In this document: positions 13,975 to 26,433 of the stretch, in pieces
Layout: the number at the start of each line of letters is the position of its first letter
Position numbering within the stretch: the stretch's first letter is position 1
NCBI GenBank assembly: GCA_028551475.1
Contig: CM052361.1
Span: 9,617,501 to 9,681,500, forward strand
Source of the DNA: Casuarina equisetifolia
Taxonomy: Eukaryota > Streptophyta > Magnoliopsida > Fagales > Casuarinaceae
Reading direction: 5' to 3'
DNA: 64,000 bases
Translations under genes and position numbers: made by a program
Notes under the pieces: generated by a model
What the model saw: only the letters and a program-made list of their open reading frames with translations
The model's database searches: none
Told to the model about the DNA's origin: nothing

Positions 13975-14071
13975 GATTTTGTTGTGAAGTTTAAGGTTTT
14001 TTTTTAATGCAATTTGATTTTAGAGATTTTGGTTTTGCTGTGAAGTTCAAGGTTTTTTTTAATGCAATTTG
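13975..14071. repeat. Direct repeat of ~41 bp
   Basis: Copies at 13975-14016 and 14031-14071 share gtgaagttyaagg, a T-run and taatgcaatttg. The period is about 55 bp. It has no assigned role. Confidence 0.8.
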
Positions 14072-14367
14072 TTTTATATATTTTGAGTTGGATTACTAAC
14101 TCTTAATTGCTATATATATGCAACTATTATTTCTCCTCTTATTTATGGAATTTTCTAGCTTTTATTAGTGCTAGCCTAAAATGCGTTGTTGGCTCTTTCA
14201 AAATAATATGCATGTCGTTAAAAGGCTAACATTCCACCATTTATAAATCTACCAACATTCTAGCAACATGCCTTAATTCTTTTCAATCGCATTTTTTAGA
14301 AAAACTTATGTATCACATGGTAAAGCAATTTTAGTCAATCTTTACAAGAAAGTTAAGAATCACGTAC

Positions 14368-14475
14368 CTGGAATAAGGACAACATCATCCGTTTGTTCAA
14401 GTATCCATGCAAGAACTAGCTAAGTAGGAGTGCATTGGTGCTTTCTAGCAAGGGTTTCTATTCAAGCATAAATGT
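14368..14475 (-). pseudogene. Aldo/keto reductase gene fragment (pseudogene scrap)
   Basis: On the minus strand one exon of a plant NADPH-dependent aldo/keto reductase is recognisable: TLARKHQCTPT, then after a stop LVLAWILEQTDDVVLIPG. This matches the family's [28 protein letters not shown] region, near the end of the TIM barrel, from memory. An in-frame TAG lies at 14420-14422, where the family has a glutamine (CAG/CAA). The exon still ends in a good donor (CAG|GTACGTG at 14368/14367), so it derives from genomic DNA rather than a processed cDNA. Weaker similarity may continue right to about 14560. No other exon was found nearby. Confidence 0.72.
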
Positions 14476-15912
14476 TCTTTCTTTCTTTTTTTTTCCAAAT
14501 TGTCCCCTTGGTACCAAGGATGTGCCAACTTTTATAGAACAAACTAGTGTTAGTTATATCATGCAGGTACAGTAACTCTACTTATATAAATGCTTTAAAC
14601 TAAAATGATTAGTCATGATGATGAAATGATTATTTAATAAATAAGATCTCCACTTTTGAACTACCAACATAATAGTCAATAATTTTTTTTCATATGTAAA
14701 AAGTCTCCAAGTGCTTATGCAATAAAGTCTTGCTTAGATTGGCAACAAGTCTTCCATTTTGTATTAGCATAACTTCTATACATCCATAACTCATATTGGT
14801 CTCTACCAAATGGTTTTTCAAAGTTTAGTAGAGTTATAACACTAATGTATAACTCACTGTCTGCTTAAACTCTTGAATGGCTTTTCGAGGTTTTTCTGAT
14901 CAATGGAACTCTCATTTTCTTAACAACTATGTCAATGGTTTAGTAATCTATCCATAATTCTTCACAAACCTCTTATAATGCCCTATCAAACTAATAAAAT
15001 CACGTAACTTTTTTATTAATGTGGGCTACAACCAAGTCAACATGCTCTCTACTTAATGAAGATTTGCTTTTATGTCTTTTCTGGAAACAATATGCCCCAA
15101 ATACTCCACATGTCTTTTTGTAGAGGCACCTTTATTATGCTTAGCAAATAACTAATGCTTTTTTAGTAGGCAAAGTACTATGCAAAGATGGCAACAATGA
15201 CTCTAAATAAGGGTTATACACCAATATACCATTAAAAAAATATTATAACAAACTTTCATAGATACAATTGAAAATTAAAGCCTATAAGAGCTTGCAATGT
15301 CTTTGAAATATTAATTCATCCAAAAGGCATAACCAAGAATTCATAATGACCCTAATGAGTTCTAAATGTTGTCTTGTGAATATCTTCAAGATACACCCTC
15401 ACTTAATGATATCCTAACCTAAAATTAAGTTTAAAAAACCAAGTTGCTCTAGGTAACACATCTAATAGCTCATTAATGACATGATTAAGAAACTTATCAT
15501 TGATGGCAAGTTCATTTAGCATTCAATAATGCACACAAAACCTTCATGACCCATCATGTTTTTGTACCAACCATATCGGTGAAGTGAAAGGATTAATGCT
15601 ATGACGAATGTTTTTGCTTGCAACTTCTCTTCTACCATCTTTTCTATCTCTTTTTTTGCACAAATGGACAATGATGAGGCCACAAGTTAATTGGTCCATT
15701 CCCTAATTGTAAGGGAATATAATGGTCAAACACTTAATTGGGAGGCAGCTTAGTAGGAGTCTCAAAAACATCTATGAACTCCTCCAAAATGTTAGTAATT
15801 TCTAATAGTATCGCCTCATCTTAAGAATCCATAGTGATGGACTATAAATACCCTAACATACAATATGGATATTTTGTCTCTTACTTACAAAATTTGGGCA
15901 CACTAATAGATA

Positions 15913-17453
15913 ACAATTGTTAAAAATCATGTGTTTGTATGTTTTGATTGAGAAAAATTTTATTATATTTGAATATATGTTGAATATATGAAACTGTGTG
16001 CACATATTAAAAATCAAAGGAAGTAAAAGGTGTGTAAATTATAATATCAATTAATGATATTATAAAGTAGCAGGGTTCCTACATTTTATTATAAAAAATA
16101 ATCAAATATGTAGCCAAGTTGATTTACTCTATGAATATCTTATTTAATAACTTAATTCATATTATTGGCTATATTAAAAGAATTTTGATACTTGGAATTG
16201 GTGTGCTTATAGGTACATTTGAAAAGCAAACATTAGAGTATACATCTTCGTTGGATTGACCATATATCTATATGGGTACATGAAACTTATATATATGTAT
16301 ATATATGACCCATGAGAAGTAAGGCTAGCCTGTGAAGTTGAGGCCCAGCCATGAGAAGTGAGGCAAGCCCATGAAGGTCGAAGCCCAACCGTGAAAAGCA
16401 AGGTGAGCCCATGTAGATTAAAGCCCAGCGCCTGTCACTTATGTAAAACGGCAGCATCTTGAGCAGATAAGAGCTTAAGCTCTTATGACTAAATCCGTCT
16501 GAAGCCTTAGCCGCACATTCAACCAAAGCTACCCTTCTCCTCTCGATCTCTCTTGCAACGCTGACTCCAATGGGAAGAATGTTGAGGCCACTAAGTGTCA
16601 AAATGTTTATTTTGCTAGAAAATCATCATCTACAGCAGTATGATGTCGGGTCTATCAAATCTCAATGGAAGGAGTTCAAAAAGGTTTGAACCAGAAACCT
16701 AATGTGCTCAACGTTTGAATATCTGTTATAAAAGGGAGCTTCAGATGAATATTTTGGTGCTCTAACACATATTCTTGCTGATTTGATCAAAAGAGAAAAA
16801 AGCCCTCATTGATTTGCTCTTGCTGCCATGTTCATTAATATTTGAAGGAAAAGAAAATCTTCGGTGATATTCTCTAAACTCGTTATCTTGTAAATGTCAT
16901 TTGATATATTGATCTTTGTATGTGCTAGATTATTTATAACATTATTTGCACAAAAAGATTACTGTAAATTCGAAACCTTAGATTTGTGAAATTGAGGCTT
17001 TCATGATTAGAGCTTGAATTAACTATGTATACATTCAATTAGCTCTCTGATAAGCTCAAATCCTCACCTATATCATATATTTGAGGAATGAGCTTGATAT
17101 ATTAAGGTTTTTATAAACCTAACTCTGTAACCGTGAGCTATATAACTCCTTTTGAGAAGTTGTGGGTTGAAGGAGAGGTGCTCTCCTTGTTTGAAGTAAA
17201 GCAGATTTCAACTTAGTTTAAGTTGAAAGAGAAGAGGGTGGAAGTAGGTGAAAAGTGTCAAACCACCGTGAAATTCTTTAGTGTGAATTTTCTGATCTAA
17301 CTTATTTTCTTATGCTTTGGTATTACTGTGATCTTTAATCTTGTTGTTATTGCTAAGCAAGAAATCAAAAAGAAAAATTATTTAAATTAGCTAATATTCT
17401 AAATATCCAATTCAACCCCCCTTTTTTGGATAGCCATAAAACCTTACAACAAT
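15913..17453 (+). mobile_element. Solo LTR (1531 bp) with 5 bp target-site duplication
   Basis: The LTR spans 15918-17448. It begins TGTTAAAAATC and ends CCTTACA, as expected for TG...CA termini, and is flanked on both sides by ACAAT (15913-15917 and 17449-17453). The sequence near its end (caattcaacccccc followed by tttggatagcc) resembles the 3' ends of plant copia LTRs. No internal region remains, so it is most simply explained by recombination between the two LTRs of a full element. It interrupts the minus-strand gypsy element and is therefore younger than it. Orientation is inferred from the LTR-end phrase. The perfect target-site duplication suggests moderate age. Confidence 0.85.
16307..16430. 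repeat. Minisatellite inside the solo LTR, ~40 bp x 3
   Basis: Units at about 16307-16341, 16342-16381 and 16382-16421, then a partial unit. The consensus is approximately gcccatgagaagtgaggc followed by aagcccatgaaggtcgaa. The units differ at several positions. Confidence 0.85.
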
Positions 17454-19304
17454 GACCATTTTGGTCTCTCCATTCATTACAACCCAATTGTTTTCCCTAC
17501 AGCATGCATTAATAACACATTTCCCATCACATCCAACTCTACAAGATTAGCTGAGCATATCCACTGCATCCCAACTACCACATCACGACCCTTCAAGGAT
17601 AATAACTAAACATTTGTCGTAAACTCATGCCTTTGAATGCACTACGAAAATTTACTCCATTGTTAAGTATCCACCAATTAATACCTATGAGCCACCTTAA
17701 CTAAGAAAGGAGTAACTTCCTTATGATATAACCTTCTCTATTGGTTACCTCTGTATCCATTAAGTTATGAGAAGACCCCTATTGTCAAATAAAATATTAA
17801 TCACAATCTCTAAATTTCAGTCTCTATCCTAAATGTGGTTATAGAGCTTCCACCTAAAATCACATAAACATATAGTGCACTTTCCTTCCCTTCCTAGACT
17901 TTGCTTTGTTGAATCACTTACTACCTCAGGAATTACTTCAATCTCTTCTCCTACCTCCTCAATGCAATACAACTATTTACTCTTGCACCTTTACCTAAAA
18001 CCCCATTTCTCATCACAATAGTAATATAAATTGTTGTCCTTCGTCTCTTGCATGTAAGCATCATTGATATGTCACATTGGGCAATTGAAGGAGCTTGAAC
18101 TAGATGGCTTATTAATTCAAGCTCTTGGCCCACTACTCAAAGTAGGAGTAGGAAGATTTGTCCTACTAATTCCACTCCATGTTTATGATGGTGGCTATGA
18201 CCTTTACTAGCTTCAACCTTTAACTACTATTCTTAGACCATTGCAATGTGATAAGTTTCATCCAAATTCGAAGGACATAAGAAAAACACTTGAGTTTGCT
18301 ATTTAATTTTCAAACTTTGCATAAAATATTCCAAGATTTTAGAAAGTTATAATGGACTTAAATTCTTCAAATTTCTTAATATATGTTAATGATACATCTA
18401 ATTGCTTTAGTTGATAAAGATTTGCGATAGCATTTTCATTCTTATTAATAACAAATCATTTACAACATCAATGTAAAACTGACTTTAACTTATTTTCTCG
18501 TTCTTTTTCTAATAATACTTATACCACCGAGCTATCTTATCTTTTATATACATTGAGGTGTATTTGACCTTATAATAAAAATCAACATCCTTATACATAA
18601 AGAAAGTATCACATTTATTTAACCACGCTTGAGGATATTCTTTATTAAATCTAAGAGAATTCATTCTAAGAAAATAAATGTAAGAGTTATTTACCTTGAC
18701 CTATCCCTAGTATTTTCACAATAATTATCACATTTTGATGTCCCCCAGGTTGTCCTAATTTAAAATTTAAACCAAAATTATTCATGTCCAATGAAGTCAT
18801 AATGACTTTAGCAATCATCTAACCACCAGATCCAGTTGAAAAGCTCCCATAGACTTCAAAATTTCATCCTAAATCACCTCTAGACTTCATTCATAGTGGA
18901 AATGACATCTTTCCATTCAAATCTAGGTCTTAGATTTAATTTTCATCCTACGTAAAACCTTACTTTGTCATTTTTGGTAATACATATGTTGCCCTATTGA
19001 TTAGGTTACTATCCCCTTCTAATGGACCCTTATCACCATTATCCTAGTTAGCATGGAAGTGCACTGATATGGAATTGCTCCATGATTACAAGTGTGTGAA
19101 TGAAGGGTATTGCAAGCCATTATTATGGCTCTAAAATGATTCCTTTTTGGTCAAAAATATCTTACTAGTTTTGCATTTGGTAAATGAGTTACCTCATGTA
19201 GCCTATGGAAAGAGGATTCAAAGCCTCACCCTATTCTGTGATGTCTTTAAGGATGACAAGTCCTTCCAAGCCTATTAGCAACCACCTAAATTTTTTCACC
19301 CATC

Positions 19305-19600
19305 AATAGCTCAATCACCTATGAATTGCCCAATACAATTTTTGCCTTCATGCTTCAAATTTGGTGAGACCCATGCCAACACCTTTGGCCTAATAAGACT
19401 CCACATAAGCAACAATAGCCTACTCTAACTTGGCTAACAACTTATCCATTCACTTAATGAGAAGAGCATTGAAAGATTTTACATATTTTAAGCTCTTAGC
19501 TATCTCATGAGCTTAGACTTCCAACTTTGCTTTTAAAGCATGCAAATGGGCTTTTACATCTACCATGACTTGCCTCCATCTCTTCATCGTGATTCTTTAA
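19305..19600 (-). repeat. Gypsy gag-leader segment, left copy of a duplication
   Basis: This segment repeats 21795-22190 with about 90% identity by eye (for example the shared stretch cttatccattcacttaatga). It holds the N-terminal helical part of gag on the minus strand. The two copies stop matching at about 19595 and 22190. Confidence 0.85.
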
Positions 19601-21795
19601 CCTAATTGGAAACATTACATGGACTATATAAGATTTGATATACATTCATATAAATCATATGATTCCCATAAAACATAAACATACAACACATTGTGGCATA
19701 TATTAATTACATTTCTATTTTCATGACCACCACAGTTCTTAAATGATACATAAATATAGGTGTTTTGGCTTATGCTCTTTGATCTCATAATTAAGACTAT
19801 GACTCTGTCTAGGTAACATGTTGTTAAAATTGATTTCCTATCGATACACAATATTGAATTGATTACATAACTCAACATGAACAGACACTGTCATGGCCCT
19901 CATCATCTCTTCTAACATAGAAAATGTCATTAAACAGTGGGACTTTACCTTTTGGTCATGCATCTCACACAACAATAAATTGTGCGATACCAAAATAAGA
20001 TACACTAATGCTCTTAATATCAACCGTCATCTCCTAAATGTAACACGTCTATTAACCTTGATCTTCTAGATCTTAATATTGTTCATATTTCTATCATCAT
20101 AGGCAAGACCCAAACATAGCATCACCAATGCAAAGCCATGTCCATCCTTATGTCCTATAGGCTTTGTTGCCACCTTAGTTGGCAAGATACCACATTTCTT
20201 ACAATTATAACCATGTCGTAAAACCGACAACCCATATTTCACATAATTGGAAACATTACTCTTCCAGCCATGGCTAGCATTGTAACCAGCCTTCCTGCAA
20301 GTACCCCGTTTGTACGCCATTGTCAAGAACACAATTCTCCATAAATATAATATCCAAGTACTCTATAAACAAACAAGCATCAAACAAACAAATAATCCTA
20401 ATGGATTTCAATAACCAATGCATGCCAACCCTCATAATAAACTTCTGCAAAGCTCCAACAATCAAGTAAAATGCCATAAAAGCAACTACAGGGTTGACCA
20501 AATTTATACCAATAAATTTGAACACATATTCATGTGTTCTTGTCCATTATATGGGCTTCATCAGGTTTCAAAGCCCAATACAATCATAAGCTTTCTCACT
20601 TATTACTAATAGTTAAGCCTAAATCGTATGAACATGATTTGACTATATGCAAAACACACGTATATACAGTAAATACCCCTAGCCAATTACAGCTTGTAGA
20701 GTGGGCCAATAATATTATATAGCCCATTCCTAACATATATAAGAAACTCACATCAACATTAACTATATTACAAAGTTTTGTGAGCATGGGCGGCTGAGGG
20801 AGGCAAAGGGGGTTGAAGTGAGTACAAACTAGTGTGAGTATGACCTTATCTCCCAAACAACTTTAAATCTCTTATGTTAAGTGCACCAAATAATAATAAT
20901 ATTTCTTTGTTCAAACTCTCAATCCATATAAAGATGGACCTTTTAAGCTTAATCAACTCTCATCATCCCTAATTGACTAAAGAAGAATCTTCAGCACAGC
21001 TCAAGTATAGAAGCAAGGTCACCTTGTTAATTCTTAAACTCCCTTCATGGTGAAAATTGCATTTTCTAGGTCAGTAATCATAAATGCACTTGAGATCAAG
21101 TGCAACCCACTAGCACCCATGAACACAACTGGGTTCATCAAAGCAAGTGTCTTCGACAACATACTCAAACCATAAGATGATCTACAAGCTACCTTTAAGT
21201 GGCTTTTATTATGTCCCATAAACATCACATATTACAACATTGTATATGCATTTTTCAAAGATGACTCCCATGGTCTGCCAACTATCAAGTCCAAGATACT
21301 GACATGAATGAAAGTGTTCATTTTTACTCCACCTAGGCATCCCTCAAAATTCCTACCCTCAATCATGGATTTAGCATGGTTTACCGTTCACCCAAAATAT
21401 GCATAAATTATGACAAATTTATGGTTGATGACATAGAAATATGGCATTGTAGCCACTCACCAAAGTTGAATCTAAGGAACTCCCAAGCAATTCAAAGATG
21501 CTTGTCTATGTTGTTACATAGGACAACATATGCAATGCTTGGTATAGCCTTCTCACAAATACAAGTTGTAAAAGCCTTAAGCATGGCTCTACCACATCAA
21601 TTAATTGATGATTTTATTGGTCTAAAAGACTTCATCTCACAAATAGGTTTGGTGAATGGTGACAACTAAAGCACCATATCATTTATAGCCAAGCAACTTG
21701 TCTCATTCACTATACAAGCACAAGCTAACCCAACAACTTAAAATGTAAGAATTACATTAAGGAAGATATAAGAAACACCCACGTTCTTGGATTGG
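19600..21795. other. 2.2 kb block between the duplicated gag leaders, origin unknown
   Basis: Lies between two copies of the same gypsy leader. It has no recognisable retrotransposon domain. Short minus-strand frames (such as 20066-20332, 20274-20525 and 21034-21228) look partly hydrophobic, but I recognise no family. A non-coding part at about 20540-20960 reads like LTR or promoter sequence. It may be an insertion or LTR of another element within the gypsy leader, or the spacer of a segmental duplication. Confidence 0.4.
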
Positions 21796-22190
21796 TAGCT
21801 CAGTCACCTGTGAATTGCCCAATACCAATTTTTGCCTTCATGTACTTTATCAATATTTCTTATTTTATTTGACAAAACTTGATCACAAGATTTTACCTTA
21901 TTTCCATTGCAAAATACTATATTTTTATGGATATTTTTTCTATTCCCTCAAATTTGGTGAGACCCATGCCAACTCCTTTGGCATGATAGGACTCCACATA
22001 AGCAACATTAGCCTACTTTAACTTGGTTAACAACTTATCCATTCACTTAATGAGAAAAGCATTGAAGGATTTTACAAATTCCAAGCTCTTAGTTATCTTA
22101 TGAGCATGGACCTCCAACTTTGCTTTTAAAGCCTGCAAATGGGCTTTTCACGTCTTCCATGACTTGCTATGTCTCTTCATCATGATTCCT
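21795..22190 (-). repeat. Gypsy gag-leader segment, right copy of a duplication
   Basis: Pairs with 19305-19600. Compared with that copy it carries an extra AT-rich block of about 110 bp at about 21841-21953. It continues rightwards into a gtgccaaattggtgctttg segment that may be the primer-site region. Confidence 0.85.
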
Positions 22191-22574
22191 TCATCTATTG
22201 GTGCCAAATTGGTGCTTTGACACCTTTCTATTAGGAAATGTAAATTTCACTGGAAATTTTGATAGCATAACAACAAGAAAAGTCTAGTTTTAAATACAAC
22301 TCCAACCATAAACAACAAAACTCAAACACCATAATTCAACCAACAAGAAAACACCAAATCAACAACACATTAGCCCCTTCTAGGATGGTCAAGACAATGG
22401 TAAAATTCTAAAAATTCTCCATTGACACCCATGTCACTATTCCTTTCTCTTTTCTTGCGCTGCCCTCTTCTATCAAATGACCACACTACCCTTTTCATCA
22501 AGCACACCACATGATAAGTAAAAGATCACCTAGTTTTCCATTTTTGCCCTTGAAGCTACATGTGGCTCATGACA

Positions 22575-23025
22575 AAATACATGGAGTTAGAGGAACATGA
22601 TTGTTAAGTCACAAGAAATAGAGCATAAAAAAATAAAAAAGATACCTAGAGTAAGCAAGAACATCGTCACTCACTAACAAGAAGCAAAGGTAAAAATTTA
22701 AAATTAAAAAAAAAAAAGGAAAGAGAGAGAAACACATGGAAAAAGCAAGAATATTAGAATCAAAATACATGGAGCATGCAAGAACATGATTATTGACCGA
22801 GAAGAACTAGAGTAAAAAAAAATGGAGTAAGAAAAAAAGAAAAATACATGAAACAAACAAAAACTTCATTCTTAACCCACAAGAATGAGAGTAAAATATA
22901 TATATAGGGCAGGCAAGAACATCAACATTGACCAAAATACATCCAAAAAGCAAGAATATGATTGCTGAATAATAAAAACCAGTGTAAAATAAAATGCTCC
23001 AGAGTAAGCGAGAACAAAACTCTTA
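22575..23025. repeat. Degenerate tandem array, ~60-80 bp units
   Basis: The phrase gcaagaacatgatt...acaagaactagagtaaaa...acatggag recurs about seven times (near 22590, 22655, 22747, 22778, 22858, 22914, 22951 and partly 23008), with A-runs of varying length between. Adjacent units differ greatly, so the array is old. It sits where the right-hand LTR of the gypsy element would be expected. Confidence 0.6.
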
Positions 23026-23829
23026 TTTTTCTCATCTCTATGTTCATTTACTAATGTTAAAACCAATCTAAATAACCAAATAAATGTGGATCCTAATAAA
23101 AAATTTTAATAAATCTAGAATAACAGAATAAATTTGAATCTTAACCTAACAAACCTAGAAGCTAATAATAAATTTTAAAAAAAATTAAGAAATCTTATAC
23201 AAATAAGAATTCATGGATTCTTTTCGGTTCTGACGTGGCCACATCACAGCTAAACGATATTTAGTAGACACGTTGAGTTTGCCACAAATGGGCTCCTCGC
23301 AAGAACAACTAGGCCCTCAACGTTGGCCGGCGGCAAACAATAGGGTTTTGCAGCCCTTCTTGTATTTCATAAATCTCAAACAGTAAATACGCCCGTCCGG
23401 AAACAGCAATCTCTCCAAGAAAGAGCTCCTCGCAGATTCTCTCGTGAGTTTCTTTTTCATTTTTCTTTTGCTGTTCCTTTCAGTCACTGAGGTGGATCTA
23501 GTGCTGCGTTGTTTTTCTTGTTGATCCTGGGTTCTGTCTAACTCGGGCAGTCACGAGAAATGCTGGAATTTTCTTGTTTGCTAATCCCAGAAATACACTA
23601 CGTTATTTGAGATATAACCTTGGAATTGTTTTGTGGTTTTGCACACAATAAATCTTGAGTGAGTCTTTTTTCTACCATGAATTATTGTGCCACAACCAAT
23701 CTAGACTATCTGGCGAACTTTGAAATACTTGTATATGTGTCTATAGTTGTTGTCTTAACAAAAAGATGATAATTGGTACAGATGGTTACGCTTAGCACCT
23801 GATATGTGTTTATCCAAGGCATCTTGGAT
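23026..23829 (+). other. IMP2 promoter and leader
   Basis: AT-rich repeat DNA gives way near 23225 to a normal gene-proximal composition. The likely leader exon around 23380-23443 ends in a good donor (CTCTC|GTGAGT), and an acceptor (ttggtacag) ends at 23781. This suggests a 5'UTR intron of about 338 bp. No confident TATA box was assigned. Confidence 0.5.
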
Positions 23830-26433
23830 ATGGGAGCTCGAAATGGTTTCTGGAATTTGGCAAATAAGTGTTTCACCTTCGGGCTCATAGGCCTTACGGT
23901 TTCTGATCGATATGCAAGTGTTGTTCCGGTGCGGGGTGCTTCTATGTCTCCGACATTTAATCCTCGGCCGAGCAACTTTACGGGTACATTTCTTAATAGA
24001 TGGATTAAACTATGTTTCCATGTAACAAGGGTGGTCTTTCTATGGGGGTCTAATCATGGGGTCTTTTTGGCTGCAGATGACTACGTTTTAGTGGAGAAGT
24101 TTTGCCTCGAAAAGTACAAGTTTTCACATGGCGATGTGGTAGTCTTCCGGTACTTGTTTTTGCCTTTGGTGTTTGCTTGAATAGCTATTTTGCTCTACTA
24201 ACTCCAACTACACACGAAGCCTCAACATTCTGCGCAATGTGGAACTTGATATAAACATATTTCGGCATTTGAACATAATACAGTTTGTAATGACTTCTAA
24301 TATTGTAGTGCTACTGATTTTTGTGTTACACCAAAGAAAGTTGTGACTACTTGAGTTATGTTTAAAATTGTGAAAAATGCTGCCAGTGGCTCTTATCTAT
24401 TGGATCAGCCAGTGGCAGCATTCTAGATTAAAGTGTGATTAGAAACACGAGGGAAACCCCAGAAGAGGAAAAGGGGTGGGGGTTGGAATTTTAAATTGGA
24501 AGGAGGATAAGGACAAGTACAGATGGTTGCAATCTTATTGAAGAAATTTTATTTCCTTTGCCCCAAAAAAGGGAAAAAAATCACTTTTTCCAACTTAAGT
24601 TTTTTATTTTCTTTATTTGAGTTTGTTTGTGGACATTTCAAAACATAGATTCAGATAAGTTGATGAATTGGTGAGTGGGGAGAGTAGGTGTACTTTCATC
24701 CAAATGCAGTCAGTATGGGCGAAGAGGTATAAGTCAAGGAAGTTCAGTATTGGTTCGTTGGTTTTTGTTTGTCTTGTCAAATAAATCTGTGTTCACAATT
24801 CGTTCGAATTTGAGCTTAAGCTGAGAATGGATGAATGAAAATTCACCAATCCAACATAAATCACCTTGACTTGACTTGTAAAGTTGACCAAACCCACACC
24901 ATTGTACTAATCGTGATTGTTTTATTGCTATAAACAAGGGAAACAATCATGGTGATTTATTAGGGAGCTACTAAATATTAGTGTCCATTGAATCTTTCTG
25001 ATTTTGATGTTGGATTTAATTGTGTTTGGCTAGCTAAGAAATGTGTGTTGAGTAAAAAATTTGAGCTTTACTTGATTTGCTGATGAGAAGCAGCCTATGG
25101 TAACGAGGTCAGGGCAATATCATCGATGCTTTAATGTTTAAACATGTATTCTTTGTGGTACTTTTCATGCTTATATTAGTCATAGGTCACTGACTAGGTA
25201 TGCTAAAGGTCTAGTGATTCAATGATATTATTACTTTTTCAAGTATTCTCTCGATGTTATATTCTGTGCTACATTATGATATTATTTTAGTTGCAACCAT
25301 CTGCAGCTCCCCAAGTAATCACAAGGAGAAACACATAAAGAGAATCATTGCCTTACCAGGTGACTGGATTGGAACTACTCATAAGGCCTTTGACGTGCTG
25401 AAGATTCCAGAAGGACATTGTTGGGTAGAGGGTGATAATTCTGCCTCTAGCTTGGATTCAAGATCTATTGGCCCGGTGAGTTGCCTTTAAACTGCTTTTG
25501 CAGTTTGCTTGAACAGGATATCAAATGGTCTTATGCTAGTATATTTCTTCACATGGCCATAATTATATGATCCAGTGGCAGAGTATGCAGAGTTTTGTAC
25601 AAATTTCTCTTTGCATCTTCTCTGGAGATTATGCTTATGATGGAGATTTCCATTTTTACCAAAGTCCATTTCTATGGAGTCGGTCTCTAAATTAGTACCT
25701 CAGTTACTCTACTGCACAACAGGAAGAACAGCAGTACTTCTGTTCATTATACCTTTTAACCAAGCCTTTCCTTGAAAATTCGTGTTGGGATGCTATGAAT
25801 GATTAAGAGTTATCCATTTTTTTGGGAGAGGAAGGGGGAGGGGTAGAAGTGGCGCTGGCAGTGGAAGATATGGGGTTGGTTTTTTGTTTCTGACTCGGAT
25901 AATATGTTTTCTTGAGGGACTTCCCATGATATTGGAATGACAGACAGGATCATCATTTCCCTGCGCAAGGGTAAAACTGAAATTATATCGTCAGGTAGTG
26001 TAACTTCAACAGATTCTTGCATTGGACAAATTCAAAGAGCAGTACATTTTTAGGCCAACAGATTGTCAGGTCGGATAAAATATCAAGTATCAGTAGAATC
26101 TAGGATTATTGGTCCATAATGTTGGAAAAACTTTATTTAGAAGATCTTATAGAAATTTGATGTTTATGTGATAGCTGCATTTGAATTGTGTTTCTGCTTT
26201 TTCTTTTTTTTAGCGGTCAACATGTAGACGAAAGTTTTGAGTACTCGAGTTTCATTACATTGTGATTTGCATGCAATCTGCAGTTGGCGATATGCTGCCT
26301 AACTTGTGCATGCTTTTGTTGACAGATTCCGTTGGGTTTGGTTCAAGGAAGAGTGACCCACATCGTTTGGCCTCCTCACAGAATAAGTGCAGTCGAGAGA
26401 AAATATCCTGAAGAAAGAGTTTCTTCTTTCTAG
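23830..26433 (+). CDS. IMP2: Mitochondrial inner membrane protease subunit 2 (IMP2-like)
   Basis: Serine-lysine peptidase of the signal peptidase I (S26) family that removes sorting peptides from proteins at the outer face of the mitochondrial inner membrane. Exons 23830-23983, 24077-24149, 25307-25475 and 26326-26433 give 167 residues, the usual length. A hydrophobic N-terminal segment (about 12-24) anchors it. RGASMSPT follows at 36-42, with nucleophile Ser38. Lys87 in KRIIALPGD is the expected general base, and GDNSASSLDSRSIGP is the conserved box near the end. The start at 23830 gives MGARNGFWNL, like the MGIQ-type start of relatives; an ATG nine codons upstream (23803) is open but less likely. 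In Arabidopsis an IMP2 gene also sits beside a YIPPEE gene, as here (from memory). Confidence 0.95.

Larger units (their letters stand above)
11670..14367. other. AT-rich intergenic zone after LHCB4
   Basis: LHCB4 3'UTR followed by about 2.6 kb of strongly AT-rich DNA. Within it I see only the exon-like island at 12100-12269 and a small direct repeat at 13975-14071. The other short open frames show no recognisable protein. No transposon family was assigned. Confidence 0.5.
14640..22240 (-). mobile_element. Ty3-gypsy LTR retrotransposon, broken and nested
   Basis: Read on the minus strand from right to left: a probable leader and primer-site region near 22190-22240, gag N-terminal helices (about 21950-22190, duplicated at 19380-19600), the gag core (about 18480-18680), a CCHC-type knuckle (about 17985-18055), protease (about 17460-17800), reverse transcriptase (about 15050-15660, containing GHYEFLVMPFG and YLGHIVS-like motifs), and connection/RNase H (about 14690-15000). 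Integrase and the left LTR are absent. Protease followed by RT without an intervening integrase marks Ty3-gypsy. The body is interrupted between protease and RT by a younger solo LTR (15918-17448). It is broken, with many (over ten) breaks, and is one of the oldest layers here. The end points are approximate. Confidence 0.85.
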
